NCBI GenBank assembly: GCA_030068075.1
Contig: CM057841.1
Location: 43,565,030 to 43,629,029, forward strand
Reading direction: 5' to 3'
DNA length: 64,000 nucleotides
DNA from: Paguma larvata
Lineage: Eukaryota; Chordata; Mammalia; Carnivora; Viverridae
Of the stretch, positions 12,192 through 24,624 are shown piece after piece (position 1 is the first letter of the stretch; each line of letters opens with the position of its first letter). The notes beneath the pieces were generated by a model, which worked only from the letters and a program-made list of their open reading frames with translations, had not been told where the DNA came from and ran no database searches. Position numbers and translations under genes: made by a program.

Positions 12192-12559
12192 CAACCCAAA
12201 CTTCTGATCACGTGAGTCTATCTGCATGTAAGAGATCCCGTTCTTATCAAATTTTGTAAGTTCTCACTCAGTACTTCCCAAGCTGTCCAACCTGGAGCAC
12301 ATAGGGATCCAAAGCTAGCTCTAGGGTCCTGCCCTCTATGACCTTCTCCACACCACCTGATCACTTCCCAGGTGTGGAGTGGGCCAATGCCCTGACCTGG
12401 CGGCCAGATGCCCTCTCCATCCCAAGTGGCACTGGTCGTGTCCCCAGGATTCCACCCTGGGAACCTGCCTAGTAAGCAGCAGTGGGGAGCAGGGGGTGCT
12501 GAAGAGAACCAATGAGGACTCCAGGAGGGCGAGCCGTCAGCCCAGGACATGCTTCCCCT

Positions 12560-12730
12560 GCGGAAGAGAGTAGATGTTTTCATTTGGAAAAGGAGAGAGA
12601 ATAATTTGTTCCTGACCCAGCTAATTAGAATACCCTCAACTGGGATCCCAATGTGTTTAATTAAATTCACTGTAATATATGAAGAATCCACCAAGGCACA
12701 AATCCCAGGGGAACACTCAATCAACGAGCT
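12560..12730. promoter_or_regulatory. Candidate conserved noncoding block
   Basis: A repeat-free stretch with CAGCTAATTAGAAT, GTTTAATTAAATTCACTG and an AATATATGAAGAATCC part. Both strands are open for long distances here (150 codons plus, 205 codons minus), but the frames have no recognisable family. I read it as noncoding. Confidence 0.3.
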
Positions 12731-12914
12731 GCCCCCGTTCAGAATTCTTGCTCTTCTTTCTAGGGAGGGAATTTTTCTCCCACGCAAATCCTCAACTCTG
12801 CAACCCTCTCCCCCTCTGTCACAGGGCCCTCCCATCCCTTGGGAGGGGAATCTAGGTTTTGCTTTACTTCTTCCGTTCTTAACTGCTTACCTCTATCAGG
12901 TCAAGGGTAGAGCT

Positions 12915-13106
12915 TATTTAAAATTTTTAAGCTTATTTATTTATTTTGAGAGAGAAAGTGGGGAGGGGCAGAGAGAGAGGGAGAGAGAGAATCCGCCCTG
13001 ACAGCACAAAGCCTGATGTGGGGCTCAAACCTGCAAGCGGGGAGATCGTGACCTGAGCTGAAACCAAGAGTCAGGTGCTCAAACAACTAAGCCACCCAGG
13101 TGCCTC
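12915..13106 (-). mobile_element. CAN-SINE, minus orientation
   Basis: It ends in AACTAAGCCACCCAGGTGCC. The A-box side reads AAGAGTCAGGTGCTCAAAC, a variant shared with the caniform-like subtype rather than the youngest felid copies. Confidence 0.9.
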
Positions 13107-13277
13107 AGGTCAGTTGTACAGTTTAAAAAAGAAAAGAAAACGACAACTTCAGCTGTGGCTAGTAGGCTGTCAGGCACACATGCTACACACGCACCCAAAG
13201 AAAACCAGCTGCTAAGCCCACTGGAGAGGGTTTGGTTCTGATTCGCTTCTAAGCGTCTACAACACATTAGACACTAT

Positions 13278-13278
<1 letters not shown>

Positions 13279-13331
<53 letters not shown>

Positions 13332-13342
13332 ACGCACACACG
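13279..13342. repeat. (CT)n(CA)n compound microsatellite
   Basis: About eight CT units pass into CA units and then CGCACA variants. Confidence 0.95.
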
Positions 13343-15265
13343 GAGAACACACCCTACCCCAGGGCCTTAACCTGAGATGATTAAGACAGTGACAGTGGTG
13401 ACTTGGAGGACATGCCAAGGGGGATATGAGAAGGGCATCTCTTTGGCTTGAATATCACTTGTGAGAATATGCCAGCTGGAACACTGAAAATCACTGGCTT
13501 ACTCAAGAAAAACTGCCACCTATCCACAAACTAATAATGATGAAGAAGCGTGACCAACTAATAAATCAAGAAACCAAGATCAACTTAGCTAAAGAATAGT
13601 GGCAATTGAGGTCTACCCAAACTCACTTGGGCCAGTGACCTATACCCCTGAACCTGCCTAAGGGTTTCCTTGATTTTCCTCAATGTCGCTGGCTGGTTTA
13701 AAAAGGGCTTGCAAAATACTGGGTTATATGAACTGCAAATGTACAGTCATTTCCAAAGAAAGAAACTTCCATACTTGGCAACATGATTTACTTTCTGAAA
13801 GCTCAAAGAAGTACAATGACCTCTTAGAAGTATCTAGTTTGACTCATAAATGGAAGTAGAAGAAGAGCCCAACAACCTCCAACTTCTCCAAGTTACCACT
13901 GTGCAGCAGGTAGGACTGTCCTCACCGAGAGCCATTAGCAATGTGGCTCACACACACCGGCGGTCAGTGCTTTATACTGAACACCAGGGAGTGTGGGCTC
14001 ACTCGTATTGCTCAGGGACCTTTTCCTGAACCTCTTTCTGATCGTGCTGGAGCTCTTTTAAAATGCTCATCCCCCCCGCCCAAATGAATAAAATATAATA
14101 TATAAAATAAAATGCCTGCCCATCTCGGTTTAGCTGGAAGGCGACACTCCTGTGTCCCGGACATAGAAACATCGAATGCCCTACATCTTGCCCCTTTGGG
14201 TCTAGCTTGTGGGTCTAGCTTGGAGTGGGGGCAGAGCTCAGAAAGGAAAAGCCATCGCTGCAATCAGAAGCACCTCGATAAGGAACCTGGCGCATAAATC
14301 CAAGCGCAAAAGTCAAATAATAATTAAAAAAGAAGGGAGAGAAAGGAAGCCAGCCTGCGTTACTTTGTGGGATTCTACCCCATTAGTATGTGATGCTCGT
14401 TCACCCCGGCCAACAACTCCAAGTCAAAGAGACGAAAAGAGGACTCTTGTTAGAAAATAATTCATCGTGAAAATCAAAAAAGTGTGTTCCTGTAACTTGT
14501 TTCCCAGGAAAACTAACCAAGTTCTGTCAGAGAACATTGATTTCTGTAAATCTGGAGGGGCCCCGCTCCTTCCTCCTCCCCAGTGATAGAAACTTCTAAC
14601 ATCTGGGTTCTTCATGCATGGAATGCAAAATATTGATCGGGTTTTGTCAAAGCCTCCCCTTTAAAGTAGAAACGGACAAAGTACATTCACACACGCATAC
14701 ACATTCACAAATGAAAATACACAGGACTCATAATGAAGCTTCCTCAGGGGAGCAACACCTGTTACTATAAACACACGCTCACGCACCCCTCTTCCACGCA
14801 CACGGTGCACCTCTACGCCTTGAGCAACTGAAACTCTGTGGCGGATGAGGAAAAGCGGCTCCCAGGCGTCCCTCTGAGCAAACGGACTGCCCTAGGGGAG
14901 ACCACACACCTCCTGCTGAGCAAGGGAGAATCCCCACGGTGGGCACGCAAAACGAAACCTCCAGACACCTGCTGAGGGACACGGGATGTCATCTAGGTCC
15001 GGGAGACGGAAGGGCCTCTGCAGGGGAAGCTACCGGCCACAGTGTGCCTGGCCGGGGGCTCTAAATTTCCCCTCTGGGCAGGGACTACAAAGTCATCAGT
15101 ACTTCCAGTGAGAAGAGATGGGAAGATGAGAGTCAGTTACGGATTCCCCACATATAAGTGGGCGCTGCACCCATTCAGAGCATTTACCGCTGAGCAAACA
15201 CGACAGACACTTGTCGCCTCATGAGGGCCCGCCCACGAGGTGGGTAGCATGTGGCTCCTGTGCCT
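13343..15265. other. Unique intronic sequence
   Basis: No recognisable transposon or exon. There is a small tandem repeat of GGGTCTAGCTTGT (period 13) at 14198-14223. Confidence 0.45.
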
Positions 15266-15269
15266 GGAC

Positions 15270-15380
15270 AAACCCAAAACTCAGGGAGGTCATGTGACTC
15301 CCCTCAAGGTCTCAGAGAATATGGAAGAAACAGGGCTGGAATCTGGGGCTTGATGCCAAATCCGCAGCTGTCCAGCTATA
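15270..15380 (-). mobile_element. Possible MIR fragment
   Basis: AACTCAGGGAGGTCATGTGACT followed by GGCTGGAATCTGGGG resembles the reverse complement of the MIR central core, but it is diverged. Confidence 0.35.
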
Positions 15381-16529
15381 CTCTGCACTGACCGCAGGGG
15401 TCATTCTGGAACAGCAGGGTCCCCATACCGAGGTATTTGCCCTGAATGCCTAAAAAATAAATTGTTGCAGGTGTAATGCAACTGGGAATGGAGGCGGTTA
15501 ATTTTTTAATCAGTGGTTGTGTTACAGTTTCAAACTTAATGTCACATTCTTAGGAAGGCTTTCAGAAGGTCAATCTAAATATATACGTATTTTCTGTTTA
15601 ATGTTGGCTTTTCACCCACTCATGCCCTCATCCTTGGCACATGCTAATTTAGTCCTATTTCACTGTAGGAGCCCCGCAGACACCATAAGACACAAGCTCC
15701 AACCATCATTTATAAGAGCAAGTGAAAGGAAGTAAAAATGTTCCCTTAGATCAATCCATTTACGTTACTCTGACCTATTTTCTGGTTTCTAGGCCAGACT
15801 CCTTGTGCCCTGGACAAGCCATGAGTGTTCATTCTCGGTATCTGAGCTCCAAAGCTGAAGGTGAGACTTCCCGTGCCTATGTCGTTTCCCTTACCTGAAT
15901 GACATCTCCTGGCTCCCAAGTCTCAGTATGAGCATTTCCTTGAGAGACATACAGTGTATCCTTTGAAGGAAACTAACAACAAGAAATCCAAAATACGGCC
16001 TCTTGCAGAATGCTGACACCTTCGCACAATAGAAATCATTCCACTCTGTTAGGGAAACTCCAGAAAGGAAAGGAAACTTACCAGGTATGTAGGGGTTTTC
16101 CCAAAGGAAGGGGCCCATCGGAGGATGAGGTCACAAGCCAAATGAGGGCGAGTTTCCATGACAGTCAAAGGAGCCTCTACACACAGAGCTTGGAAGCTTG
16201 AAAGAGACACGTGGTGGGTGAAACCACAAAGTGGGTCCCATAAGGCTAACATCAAACTGAAGACCCTCCAGAATCGACCCAAAGTTTCTAGGATCCGAAG
16301 ATTAACCCTTCGCTACGATAATACACGGGTGGCGGTCCCCTGCCCCACTCATTACGACGCATTTCTTCTCTACTTTACTTTCCAGCTTTTACAGATGTCA
16401 ACTCCCAAGTAAAAATAAAGGCCGCCACCTACTCCCGCATGTCTTCCTTCAATTCCATGCCAAAATGTCGCCAATAATGGTTGTTTACGGCGCACCGTGG
16501 ATTAAGATATGCTGATGGAAAACCCTAAC
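15381..16529. other. Unique intronic sequence
   Basis: No gene recognised. A GGTTAATTTTTTAATC string at 15497-15512 resembles an HNF1/AT-motif type site. Confidence 0.4.
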
Positions 16530-16712
16530 TCTGTGCTACCTCGGGCAAGTTATATATACTGTTGAGTCTCTCACATGCAATGAGGCAACAATAACAGAGC
16601 CTCTGCAGAGCACTGCCAGAAGGAGTCTATGGGATAACGCACACAAAGTCCTTAACACAGCGCTTGACGCAAGGCAAGCCTTTGTGAGAAGGCTATTACT
16701 ATTATTGTTTGC
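16530..16712 (+). mobile_element. MIR fragment
   Basis: MIR-like order is seen: CTGTGCTACCTCGGGCAAGT, then TCTATGGGATAACGCACA, then TTAACACAGCGCTTGACGCA and a CTATTACTATTATTG end. Confidence 0.6.
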
Positions 16713-16939
16713 CAAATTTGTTAAGGTTTGGGATTAGGGATTGAAATAAAGGTCTGACGAATTTACGTATTCGGTATTTCCCCTCCTTATAACCAACCTT
16801 GCCTTCCCCACTCCCTGGGACACCCCCTACCCCTTGCCGCAAAGAGGAATACCCAGTTGACTGCAAAGAAACCGTGGGTCTATAGGAACTGCAACGTGTA
16901 AGGGATAACGAACACACACAGGACCGACTTCTCGCTTGT

Positions 16940-17045
16940 AAGAGGTGCTTAATTTTAGGTCACTTGCCCAAAGTCATGTTGCTGGCACAGGCACAGACAA
17001 GATCCACACCCCAAGCCCAGGTCCTTGCCCAGAACCAGGTCTGTT
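16940..17045 (-). mobile_element. MIR fragment
   Basis: GGTCACTTGCCCAAAGTCAT followed by AGATCCACACCCCAAGCCCA is the reverse MIR core. Confidence 0.5.
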
Positions 17046-17513
17046 TTAATGGGTCTCTCTGCCCTTGGCGGTGCCAATATACTAAAAATCGAGAGCCATG
17101 TTCTTTATCGTGTCTGCCAACATCCCAGGTGAAGACCAGGTGAAGGAAGGAGAGCTCAGCTGAAATGGCTGGTAGGCACCTCCCGGATTCCCTAGATTCG
17201 CTCTGAAGGATTTGCTTATTTCCATCTCCAACCCCGTGACAGTCAACATGGCAGAAAAAACATATGCCCGGTGGTCAAAACAGGTGCGTTACTTCATCTG
17301 GAAAATGAAGATGTTTTACTCGCCCTGTCTTCCTTGAGGGCAAGTTTCAAAACCACGTGAGAAAACAAATGTGAAAACCCTTCGGAGGACGTGCCCAAGT
17401 ATTTGGTGCAGTCATCATCTTTCTACCCTGAGCCCAAATTTTGCTTCCTCACTCCTGACTGGCAGGCGCAACACCATGGACTTGGTTGTTAACTATCGGA
17501 TGGTGTCCTAGCT

Positions 17514-17698
17514 CAGTGGTTCTCTAACCGGAGCGTGCACCGGAACACCTGAGGGCGTGTTATGCCTGGACTGTGGGGCCCGCCCCAGGGGTTTCTGATT
17601 CACCTGGTCTGGGGTGGAGACCAAGACTTTGCATTTCTAACAATCTCCGGGGAGACGCTGATGCTGCTGGTCTGGGACCACATTCTGAGAATCGCTGC
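17514..17698. mobile_element. MER5A-like hAT-Charlie element, near full length
   Basis: It starts CAGTGGTTCTCTAACC and ends GAGAATCGCTG, giving a degenerate terminal inverted repeat. The inside has GGTTTCTGATTCACCTGGTC. The ~185 bp length fits MER5A (~189 bp). Confidence 0.75.
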
Positions 17699-18334
17699 TC
17701 TTGACGGCAACTGCCATGGAACAGAAACCTGAGTCAGAACAAATACGCGGAGATATTCCCCCTGTAAGGAGAAAATTTTCCAGAGTCTAAGAGCTCTGCA
17801 CCTGCCTTTTCCCAGAGTATTTCCGATTCCAGCAAACTGCACTAGATAAATCATGTGAAGCCGGCACACAAGAAGTCACCTCTTTAATGAACAAGTCACT
17901 CGGAAGCAGCTGCCTGCTACCGGCCTGCTCCAGATACTTCATAAAAGTAGGAATTGGCCCTATTCATCTCTCTCCCCGCTTCTGCACCTGCAGTCTAAAA
18001 CTTCCCAGGGCTGCTGCTGAAAGCGTGACTCTTGATGGCGAGGCATGAGGCATCACTTTTTCCTCGTAAGCTCTGCATCCTGCTGAATGCACCTGTCCAG
18101 ATGTCTTGCTGGAATGAAGCCCACGAAAGAATTTCAAGCAAATACAAGAAAAAATAAAAGGTCTTTAAAATTCCTCCCACGCTCTTGAACTTTCTGGCTG
18201 TCGCTGCTCAGAGCATGAATTTGGCGCTCAAACCTGGAGGTTTCTCTTAAGCTCCCATCATTTGCTGACAAATACCCTCATCACCTTCGTGATGAGAGAA
18301 GACAACAGGCAGCCAGGGTGAGATGGACCTGGTT

Positions 18335-18357
18335 GGCGGGGGCGGGGGGCGGGGTAG
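18335..18357 (+). other. G-rich tract with quadruplex potential
   Basis: Several runs of four to six G separated by single C or T bases. Confidence 0.6.
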
Positions 18358-18407
18358 GCAGTGAGCACACACAGGGCTGACTTCTCCTTTAGAAGAGGTG
18401 CTCATTT

Positions 18408-18628
18408 AAAAAAAAAAAAAGAAGAACTTTTTTAATGTTTATTTTTGAGAGAGAGACAGAGCATGAGCGAGGAAGGGGCAGAGAGGGAGGGAGACACAGA
18501 AACCAAAGGAGGCTCCAGGCTCTGAGCCGTCGGCACAGAGCCCGACGCAGGGCTCGAACTCACAAACTGTGAGAGCACGACCTGAGCTGAAATCAGACGC
18601 TCAACCGACTGAGCCACCTAGGTACCCT
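18408..18628 (-). mobile_element. CAN-SINE (SINEC_Fc type), minus orientation
   Basis: A full element with poly-A side (18408-18420), (GA) part and the head ending ACTGAGCCACCTAGGTACC. The flanking duplication is GAGGTGCTCATTT (18395-18407) against GAGGTGCTTCATTT (from 18629). Confidence 0.95.
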
Positions 18629-19089
18629 GAGGTGCTTCATTTTTATTTCGTTCTACTCTTGAAAGAGAAAATGGGAAGGTGACAAGGCAGAAGATCCAAA
18701 TTCCCTCTGAACAAACGTCTCTGACGCTGGTCACTGTGGCTGCTAAGGCACTGGACCCTTTGTCCTTAAGTTCCATGGATTTTGTGGGAAGTCAAAGAAG
18801 ATGGTGACGCTTGTGGAAGGGGGACGAGGGGCAAGTTAGGTGAGAGGAGAAAGGAGGAAAAGGAGTGGCGTCTGAGTCGAGAGGTCAGGAGATGGCCGGC
18901 TGCAGAGGGGATGGCCACGTGGCAAGAGGGGATATGGTTGTGCGAATGATGACACGGCTACTTTCTCTGCCCTGCTTTCGGGTCCCCCCATAAATAACCC
19001 AGACAAACACCCAGTGCACTGGGTTTTGCTCTCCTTCCCCCGCTCCGTAGGTCTCATTAAAAGCCGATATTGTTCGGCCTCAAGATGGA

Positions 19090-19440
19090 GAGCTCAGCAT
19101 GGATTTTACTGAACGTTAAATCAACCAGCAAGCGTAGCCAGCAAACTCTGTGGCACTTTAACTTTAAATAATGCAATAATTATTGAATTTCCTTTTTATA
19201 ACTGAAGTGCTGGAATGTAAACAATGGGGCCGTAATTGCAGGAAGGGGGGATCAATAGAGGCAATCGTTTTTCAGCCATGTTAATTGTAAATACAATTGC
19301 TCCAAGATGTCAGCCTTGTTCTTCTTGCTCCCAGAATCATCCTAACGGATGACAGAGTCCAACTTTCCCATTACAGCTGTTCGTTCCTTTAAGAGGTTCT
19401 CAATCAGGTCTGATCAATCTGTCAAGATAATGCATGGAGT
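19090..19440. promoter_or_regulatory. Candidate conserved enhancer block A
   Basis: Repeat-free, low-GC sequence with dense cores: TTTAAATAATGCAATAATTA, the forkhead-like TGTAAACAATGG, GGGGCCGTAATTGC, CATGTTAATTGTAAATACAA and TGATCAATCTGTCAAG. It looks unlike the decayed repeats around it. Conservation and activity are inferred, not measured. Confidence 0.45.
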
Positions 19441-19469
19441 AAGTAAGACTCTTCCAAACACAGGCTCCC

Positions 19470-19780
19470 AATCAATAGCCCGGACCAGCTTAATGAGGTG
19501 GGGCTAAGGCCCAGAGGGAGGTAACGGCCCCCAGCTTGCGCCTAGGTTTGGCAGGCCGGTTTCCTCGCATGGCCCTGATAAACAGATCAGCCCTTAATGA
19601 GGACATTAGTTATGCATGCTTCAGCAAGCAGCAAGACATCCGTCCCTTGGGACAGACGGACAGAAAACAAAATAGATTAACAGAAAACAATATGGTGCCA
19701 AATTAGGTCTAACTGAAGACTTTTCCCTCCTTCTTCTGTTTTCCTTAATTGTCCAGCAGAGTGGAGGACATCAATTAATC
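19470..19780. promoter_or_regulatory. Candidate conserved enhancer block B
   Basis: It continues block A with CAGCTTAATGAGGTGG, CTTAATGAGGACATTAG, TTATGCATGC (POU-like) and CATCAATTAATCATTCC. Homeodomain TAAT/ATTA cores occur repeatedly with no transposon signature. Confidence 0.42.
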
Positions 19781-20390
19781 ATTCCAATGGGCATGAGCTC
19801 AAAGAATGGGAGTACCATTGGGCTGGATGATCTCTGGGTTTCTGCTACCCTCCTTTGGTTGCCATTCATTACGAGTGCCCTCACCTCAACATCATTTCCA
19901 GATCACAAGGGCGGCCTCTCACAGAAGGGTCCCCACACCAATCAACAGGAGAGAATGAAGACATGGCTGAAGTCTGACAGCCATACTGGAGGGGCCAAGA
20001 ACTGAAGATGGACAAGAACAAACCTGCCACTCCTCATGGTTGACACTTGTTTCTGAGATCAAGTCTTGGTCTTCAGAATGGTTATTCCCCCACAGAAGAA
20101 GAGGTGGAAAGTCGAGAGTCTGGAATCTCATTTCACATGACCAAGCACTGTCTGCAGGCCACACATGTGGTGAGGGCCTCTGGGCTCTCAAAAGGCTAAT
20201 GTGGAGGGCTTCACGGGGAGGCTGAAGAGCTAACTTTCCCCCCTGAGGCCATTGTGCAGCACCGCATCTGCTCCCGCTGACTGGTTGGGAAGAGCGCCCC
20301 CGTGGAAGTCTGGGAGAAAGACCGTGCTAAGGGAAGGTCTCACCCAGAATATAGCAGTTCCTTCTCCCAGAGGCTGGGTTTCCTAGAACC

Positions 20391-20545
20391 CAGGGGTTCT
20401 CAAAGTTTGGCTCCCGGACCAACAGCATCAGCACTCCCTAGAAACCCCTTCAGAACCCATCCAGACCTACAAGGATCTGGCCCAACAATCTGAGTTTTAA
20501 TAAGCTCTCCAGATGATTCCCATGCAAGCCCGTTTAAGGGTCACT
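20391..20545. mobile_element. MER5-type hAT-Charlie element
   Basis: CAGGGGTTCTCAAAGTTTGG, then CCGGACCAACAGCATCAGCA, and near the end CAACAATCTGAGTTTTAATA followed by CTCCAGATGATTCCCATGCA match the known non-autonomous hAT pattern. Confidence 0.7.
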
Positions 20546-20909
20546 GTCTTAGAGAGGGGGTGGTACGTAAGGCAGCTCTGAGCAGGGATGATCTAGAAAA
20601 CAGTGTTTCTGGTCCTCTGTAGATCAGAAACAGTGCCAGGTGTCTAAGATGTAGCTAGAAACCTGTATTTTCCCTCAGGTGTGGATCGGGGCCCGCCACC
20701 CATCTGCTTCAGAACGCAGAGCCTCTGGAAGTAATGACACCAAAGGAATGAGGCCTGTGTGAAAAGTCCATTTTATTAGCAGGGAAAGATCACGGAGTGG
20801 GCCATACCACTGAATTGCAAGAAGTGAACAGTCTCATTATGTGACTGAAGTAAAATGAGAATAACCAGGTCTTTGTAAAGATGTCAGGATGAGCACAATA
20901 TAAGAAAAT

Positions 20910-21200
20910 GAAGATACAGCTGGAAAGATCAGATCTCTCCTTTGTGCAACCGCCCAGCTCACAGGCCACTCCTTCTCCAAAGCCTTCCCTAACGCGCTGA
21001 CTGCACCTCTCTCCCCAACTCTGGGCCCTGAAACCCACCGGGAGCAACCTCCAGGCCGGACTCATCTTCCTGGCTTACAAACCACCATCTGCCCCGCTGC
21101 TGCCCCATGAACAGCAAGTCACAGGCCAGGAGACCAAGCTGCGCCTTCTGTGTCAGCACAGCTCCTGACCCGCAGTAGGTTCTTGAAAGTGGTTGGCTGC
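20910..21200 (+). mobile_element. L2 3' fragment
   Basis: L2-like wording CACTCCTTCTCCAAAGCCTT CCCTAACG is followed at the end by AGCTCCTGACCCGCAGTAGG. Confidence 0.5.
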
Positions 21201-21273
21201 AAGTCTGAGCCAACAAGGAAAAGCCTCCAGTGCTTCACTGCTACTCTTGATCTTTAGCTTGCCGACCTCTCTA

Positions 21274-21331
21274 ATCTAGACCAGACTCCCTCCCTCCCCC
21301 TCATCTAGACCAGACTCCCTCCCTCCCCCTC
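21274..21331. repeat. Tandem duplication, period 29
   Basis: Two head-to-tail copies of a 29-bp unit beginning ATCTAGACCAGACTCCCTCC (starts at 21274 and 21303), identical apart from the edge. Confidence 0.95.
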
Positions 21332-22655
21332 AGTGGTCAACCGCCACTCCATTCCACACTTGACATAAAAGCAGCCTCCTGGCACTTCCCACCTCACCCA
21401 CCAACCCTGCTCTTTCTGGAGCGGAAACCATCCTGAACACCCCCTCCACCCGCTGAACTGCTGCCTGTTCTGCAGGCAGGTCGATGGCGCCCCTACAGGA
21501 CGCCCTCCCCCATCACACCCAAGCTAGCACTCTCGTCTCCATGCCTCTGGGGTCCTGTGGCAGGAAGGAGCCCCACCTGTGGGTACCACGATCTGGTACG
21601 GCCTTCACTTGGCCTCCACGTGGCCTCTACATTCCTTGATGACCGAGACTGGAGGCTGGGACTGAGAGAATAAACACGTTTATTCTACTGTTTACTGCTC
21701 ACTTGGGTAAGGTTTTACAGCAGGCTGTCATTACCGCGAATGGCTATACTCAGGGACTTCATTTCTCAGCCTATGAATCTCAGAAGCCCTTCTCCTTCCG
21801 CACTCCAAATCCACCAAAATGTCCCCAGCCAGAGAACAAGTTAGCTGGTCACCATCAGTGTATCCTTCCATTTCCGTCTACGTATTTACATATTTAGGAT
21901 CGCTTTGCTCTTTCACGAGACCTCATTTCCTGTTCAACAGACAAATACTGCGAGACTCGGATGTGTTGAGAAACATCTAGAAGAAGATCACAGAGGGCAG
22001 GGACAGAGAGCAAACTCCAACAGATGCCTCCTGGTGGGGAGTGACTCAAGCCATCAGGACTCCGACGACGAGCTGGCAGTGTCCACTACCACACCTTTAC
22101 AGACAAAACCAATTTAGTACATATTTCAGTTCTAAACATACAGTGTCTCCAAGAGCCAATGGAGAGGCGTGACTGTGCACAGACACCCGAAAGGAGACGG
22201 CTGAAGGGGTATTCCTGAGACATCTGCCGATCTCCAGGTTGGAAAAGTCAGGACAAGGACATTAAAAAAAAAATGCACACATTTATCTTTTCTTTTCTTC
22301 CCCAGCATTCCATCTTCTTCCACAACTGATGGCTGCTGAGAGTGGCTGTGGCCTCGACCCTTGATTCTTGTCACTCCCTAGAGAGCCAGTTACACCTACT
22401 TTCGTGTATTTCCAAACTGTGAGACCCATAGGGAAGGGAACGTTCTCCACCGGGCTCAGATGGGCTGCTTGCCCTCGCTGGTCTATGCCCCAACTCTAGA
22501 CCCCCGGCCTGGTCGCCGGCCGCCATACCCTCCCCAGGGGTTCCAAGCACCAGGGTTCAAAGGCACCACCTCCTGCTTCTGCTCTCAAGCTCCCAATGGA
22601 ATGTGGCTGTGAGGCTAGTCAGAGAGACTTTTTTTCCCAAAGTTACTTCATTTTA

Positions 22656-22865
22656 TTTTTAATTTTTTAATGTTTATTTATTTCTGAGAGCGACAGAGAG
22701 TGAGCTAGGGAGGGGCAGAGAGAGAGGGAGACACAGAATCTGAAGCAGGCTCCAGGCTCCGAGCTGTCAGCACAGAGCGCAACTCGGGGCTCACACTCAC
22801 AGACTGAGAGATCATGACCTGAGCCAAAGTCGGACGCTCAACCGACTGAGCCACCCAGGCACCCC
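22656..22865 (-). mobile_element. CAN-SINE (SINEC_Fc type), minus orientation
   Basis: It runs from the TTTAATGTTTATTTATTT tail complement to the head ending ACTGAGCCACCCAGGCACCC. The flanks TCCCAAAGTTACTTCATTTT and TCCCAAACTTATTTT look like a target duplication. Confidence 0.95.
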
Positions 22866-23691
22866 TCCCAAACTTATTTTAAATGGTAAAAAGGGACGCT
22901 TTTTTGTTTGTTTGTGTTTTTTTTACCAGCCATTGACCAAATCATCCTCTCCTCACAGTCTACAAGTTCATTCTATTTCAGAAAGACCAACCAACAGTGA
23001 GGAGACGGGAACGGCCCCAAGAGAAGATTTGCCAGGGGGCACAATTTCATTCCAGAAAGAGGATCATTTACAAATCCTGCTAGAGAACTGCAGGAAAATT
23101 CAAGCTCCAGAAAACTGCGTCTAAAAAACTGGCAACTGGGAAGATTTCTTTGAACAAAATGGCAGGCTTCGGAGAAGGCCGGAGGGAAGGAGAGCAAGGA
23201 GACTGCCACGATTTCCAGCTTTGGGGCGCTGGGACGCTGAGGGCATGCATTATGCACATTAGTAGTTACTGTGTTTCTGGGGCACGGTGACATCTGGACA
23301 CAAACCTGCCAGGGCTCTCTTCCCGGGGAGACGGTATTAAGACAAAGCCAATCGCTCGCCACCACGGCAACTGGCAGGTGGCGTCTTTGGAATCTCAAAC
23401 CCAGTAACCTGCTGGGCAGGTATTAACACAAACCACAGATACTTTTTTAGCGGATATTTTAGAGGGCTAAGTCTTAAAATTCCAACCTCTCAATGTCCTT
23501 TCCAGATTGTGTCATGATGACCTGAAGCCAAAGGAACCAAGACTCAATCCCAATTTCTGGGAAAACCTGTATTTTTACGATCTTTAGTGGTCTTTCAGCT
23601 TTGGATTCATTCATTCCCCCTCTGTCTCTCCATATTCCTGTTCCTTGCTTCCTCGACATGGCAATGAAGGGATGATTAATCTCTGAATGCT

Positions 23692-23921
23692 ATTTTTTAA
23701 TGTGTTTGTTTGTTTGTTTATAGACAGTGAGAGAGTATGAGAGAGCACACGCATGCAAGAGCGTGTGAGCAGGTGAGGGGAAGACAGACAGAGAATCCCA
23801 AGCAGGCTCTGCACTGTCAGCGCAGAGCCAGATGTGGGGCTTGAACACACTAATGCTGAGATCATTCCCTAAGCCAAGAAGAAGAGTAGGGCACTTAACT
23901 GACTGAGTCACCCAGGTACAC
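23692..23921 (-). mobile_element. CAN-SINE, minus orientation
   Basis: (TTTG)n tail side, GAGAG part, and a head ending ACTGAGTCACCCAGGTACAC. An extra AAGAAGAAGAGTAGG lies near the head. Confidence 0.9.
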
Positions 23922-24029
23922 CATGAACCTCATTTTCACCATTCTCTGTACATAAGAAAAGTCATCTACTAAAATGGTTTTCATCCACCACTCCCTTGTA
24001 CCACCCTTGTCTCCTGCTCAGTCTCTCAG

Positions 24030-24098
24030 TGGTCCCTCTCTCTCTCCCCTTCCCTCTCTCTCTCTCTGTGTGTGTGCGTACGCGCGTGTGTATGTATG
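24030..24098. repeat. (CT)n(GT)n compound microsatellite with Z-DNA-type core
   Basis: CT units up to about 24066, then an unbroken alternating purine-pyrimidine run (24067-24098) through GTGTGCGTACGCGCGTGTGT. Confidence 0.92.
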
Positions 24099-24624
24099 GG
24101 GGTTGGTTCATGCCATTCCACCCTGTACCTACTTCCATTCCAGCTCAACCAAATTCTGCTCTCCTTTCTGAGTACCCCATCTCTCATCCTATTTCTGTCT
24201 ACAGGAATTCCTTCTACTCTGAACATGGAGACTTCATCTCTCAGCATATCTCTTCCCACTGACACTTCAGGTGCTGGTTATCAGCATTATGTAGGTGGCC
24301 TATTCTCCAGTGAGACCAGAAGGTTCCTGAAGACAGAGATTACGTGCCCTCCTACTGGACACACAAGAGTCAGGCTATTCTGTATCAAGAACACGGGCAG
24401 AGATCAGGAGCCACAGAGAGAAGAGGGGGCTCTGACACTAAGCTCCCTCCTCAAGGGTGAATAACACCACCTCACAATGAGGGGCCATGAGACTCCAGTG
24501 AGTAAACTGGTATGATGTACTTCCTAATGGCCAAGCAAAAAAAAAAAAAAAAGTTTTTAAAAAGTGGTCAGGTGATGAGAATTGGTCGGAAGGAGCACTT
24601 GAAGACTCAGAAAACCTTCCCCAC

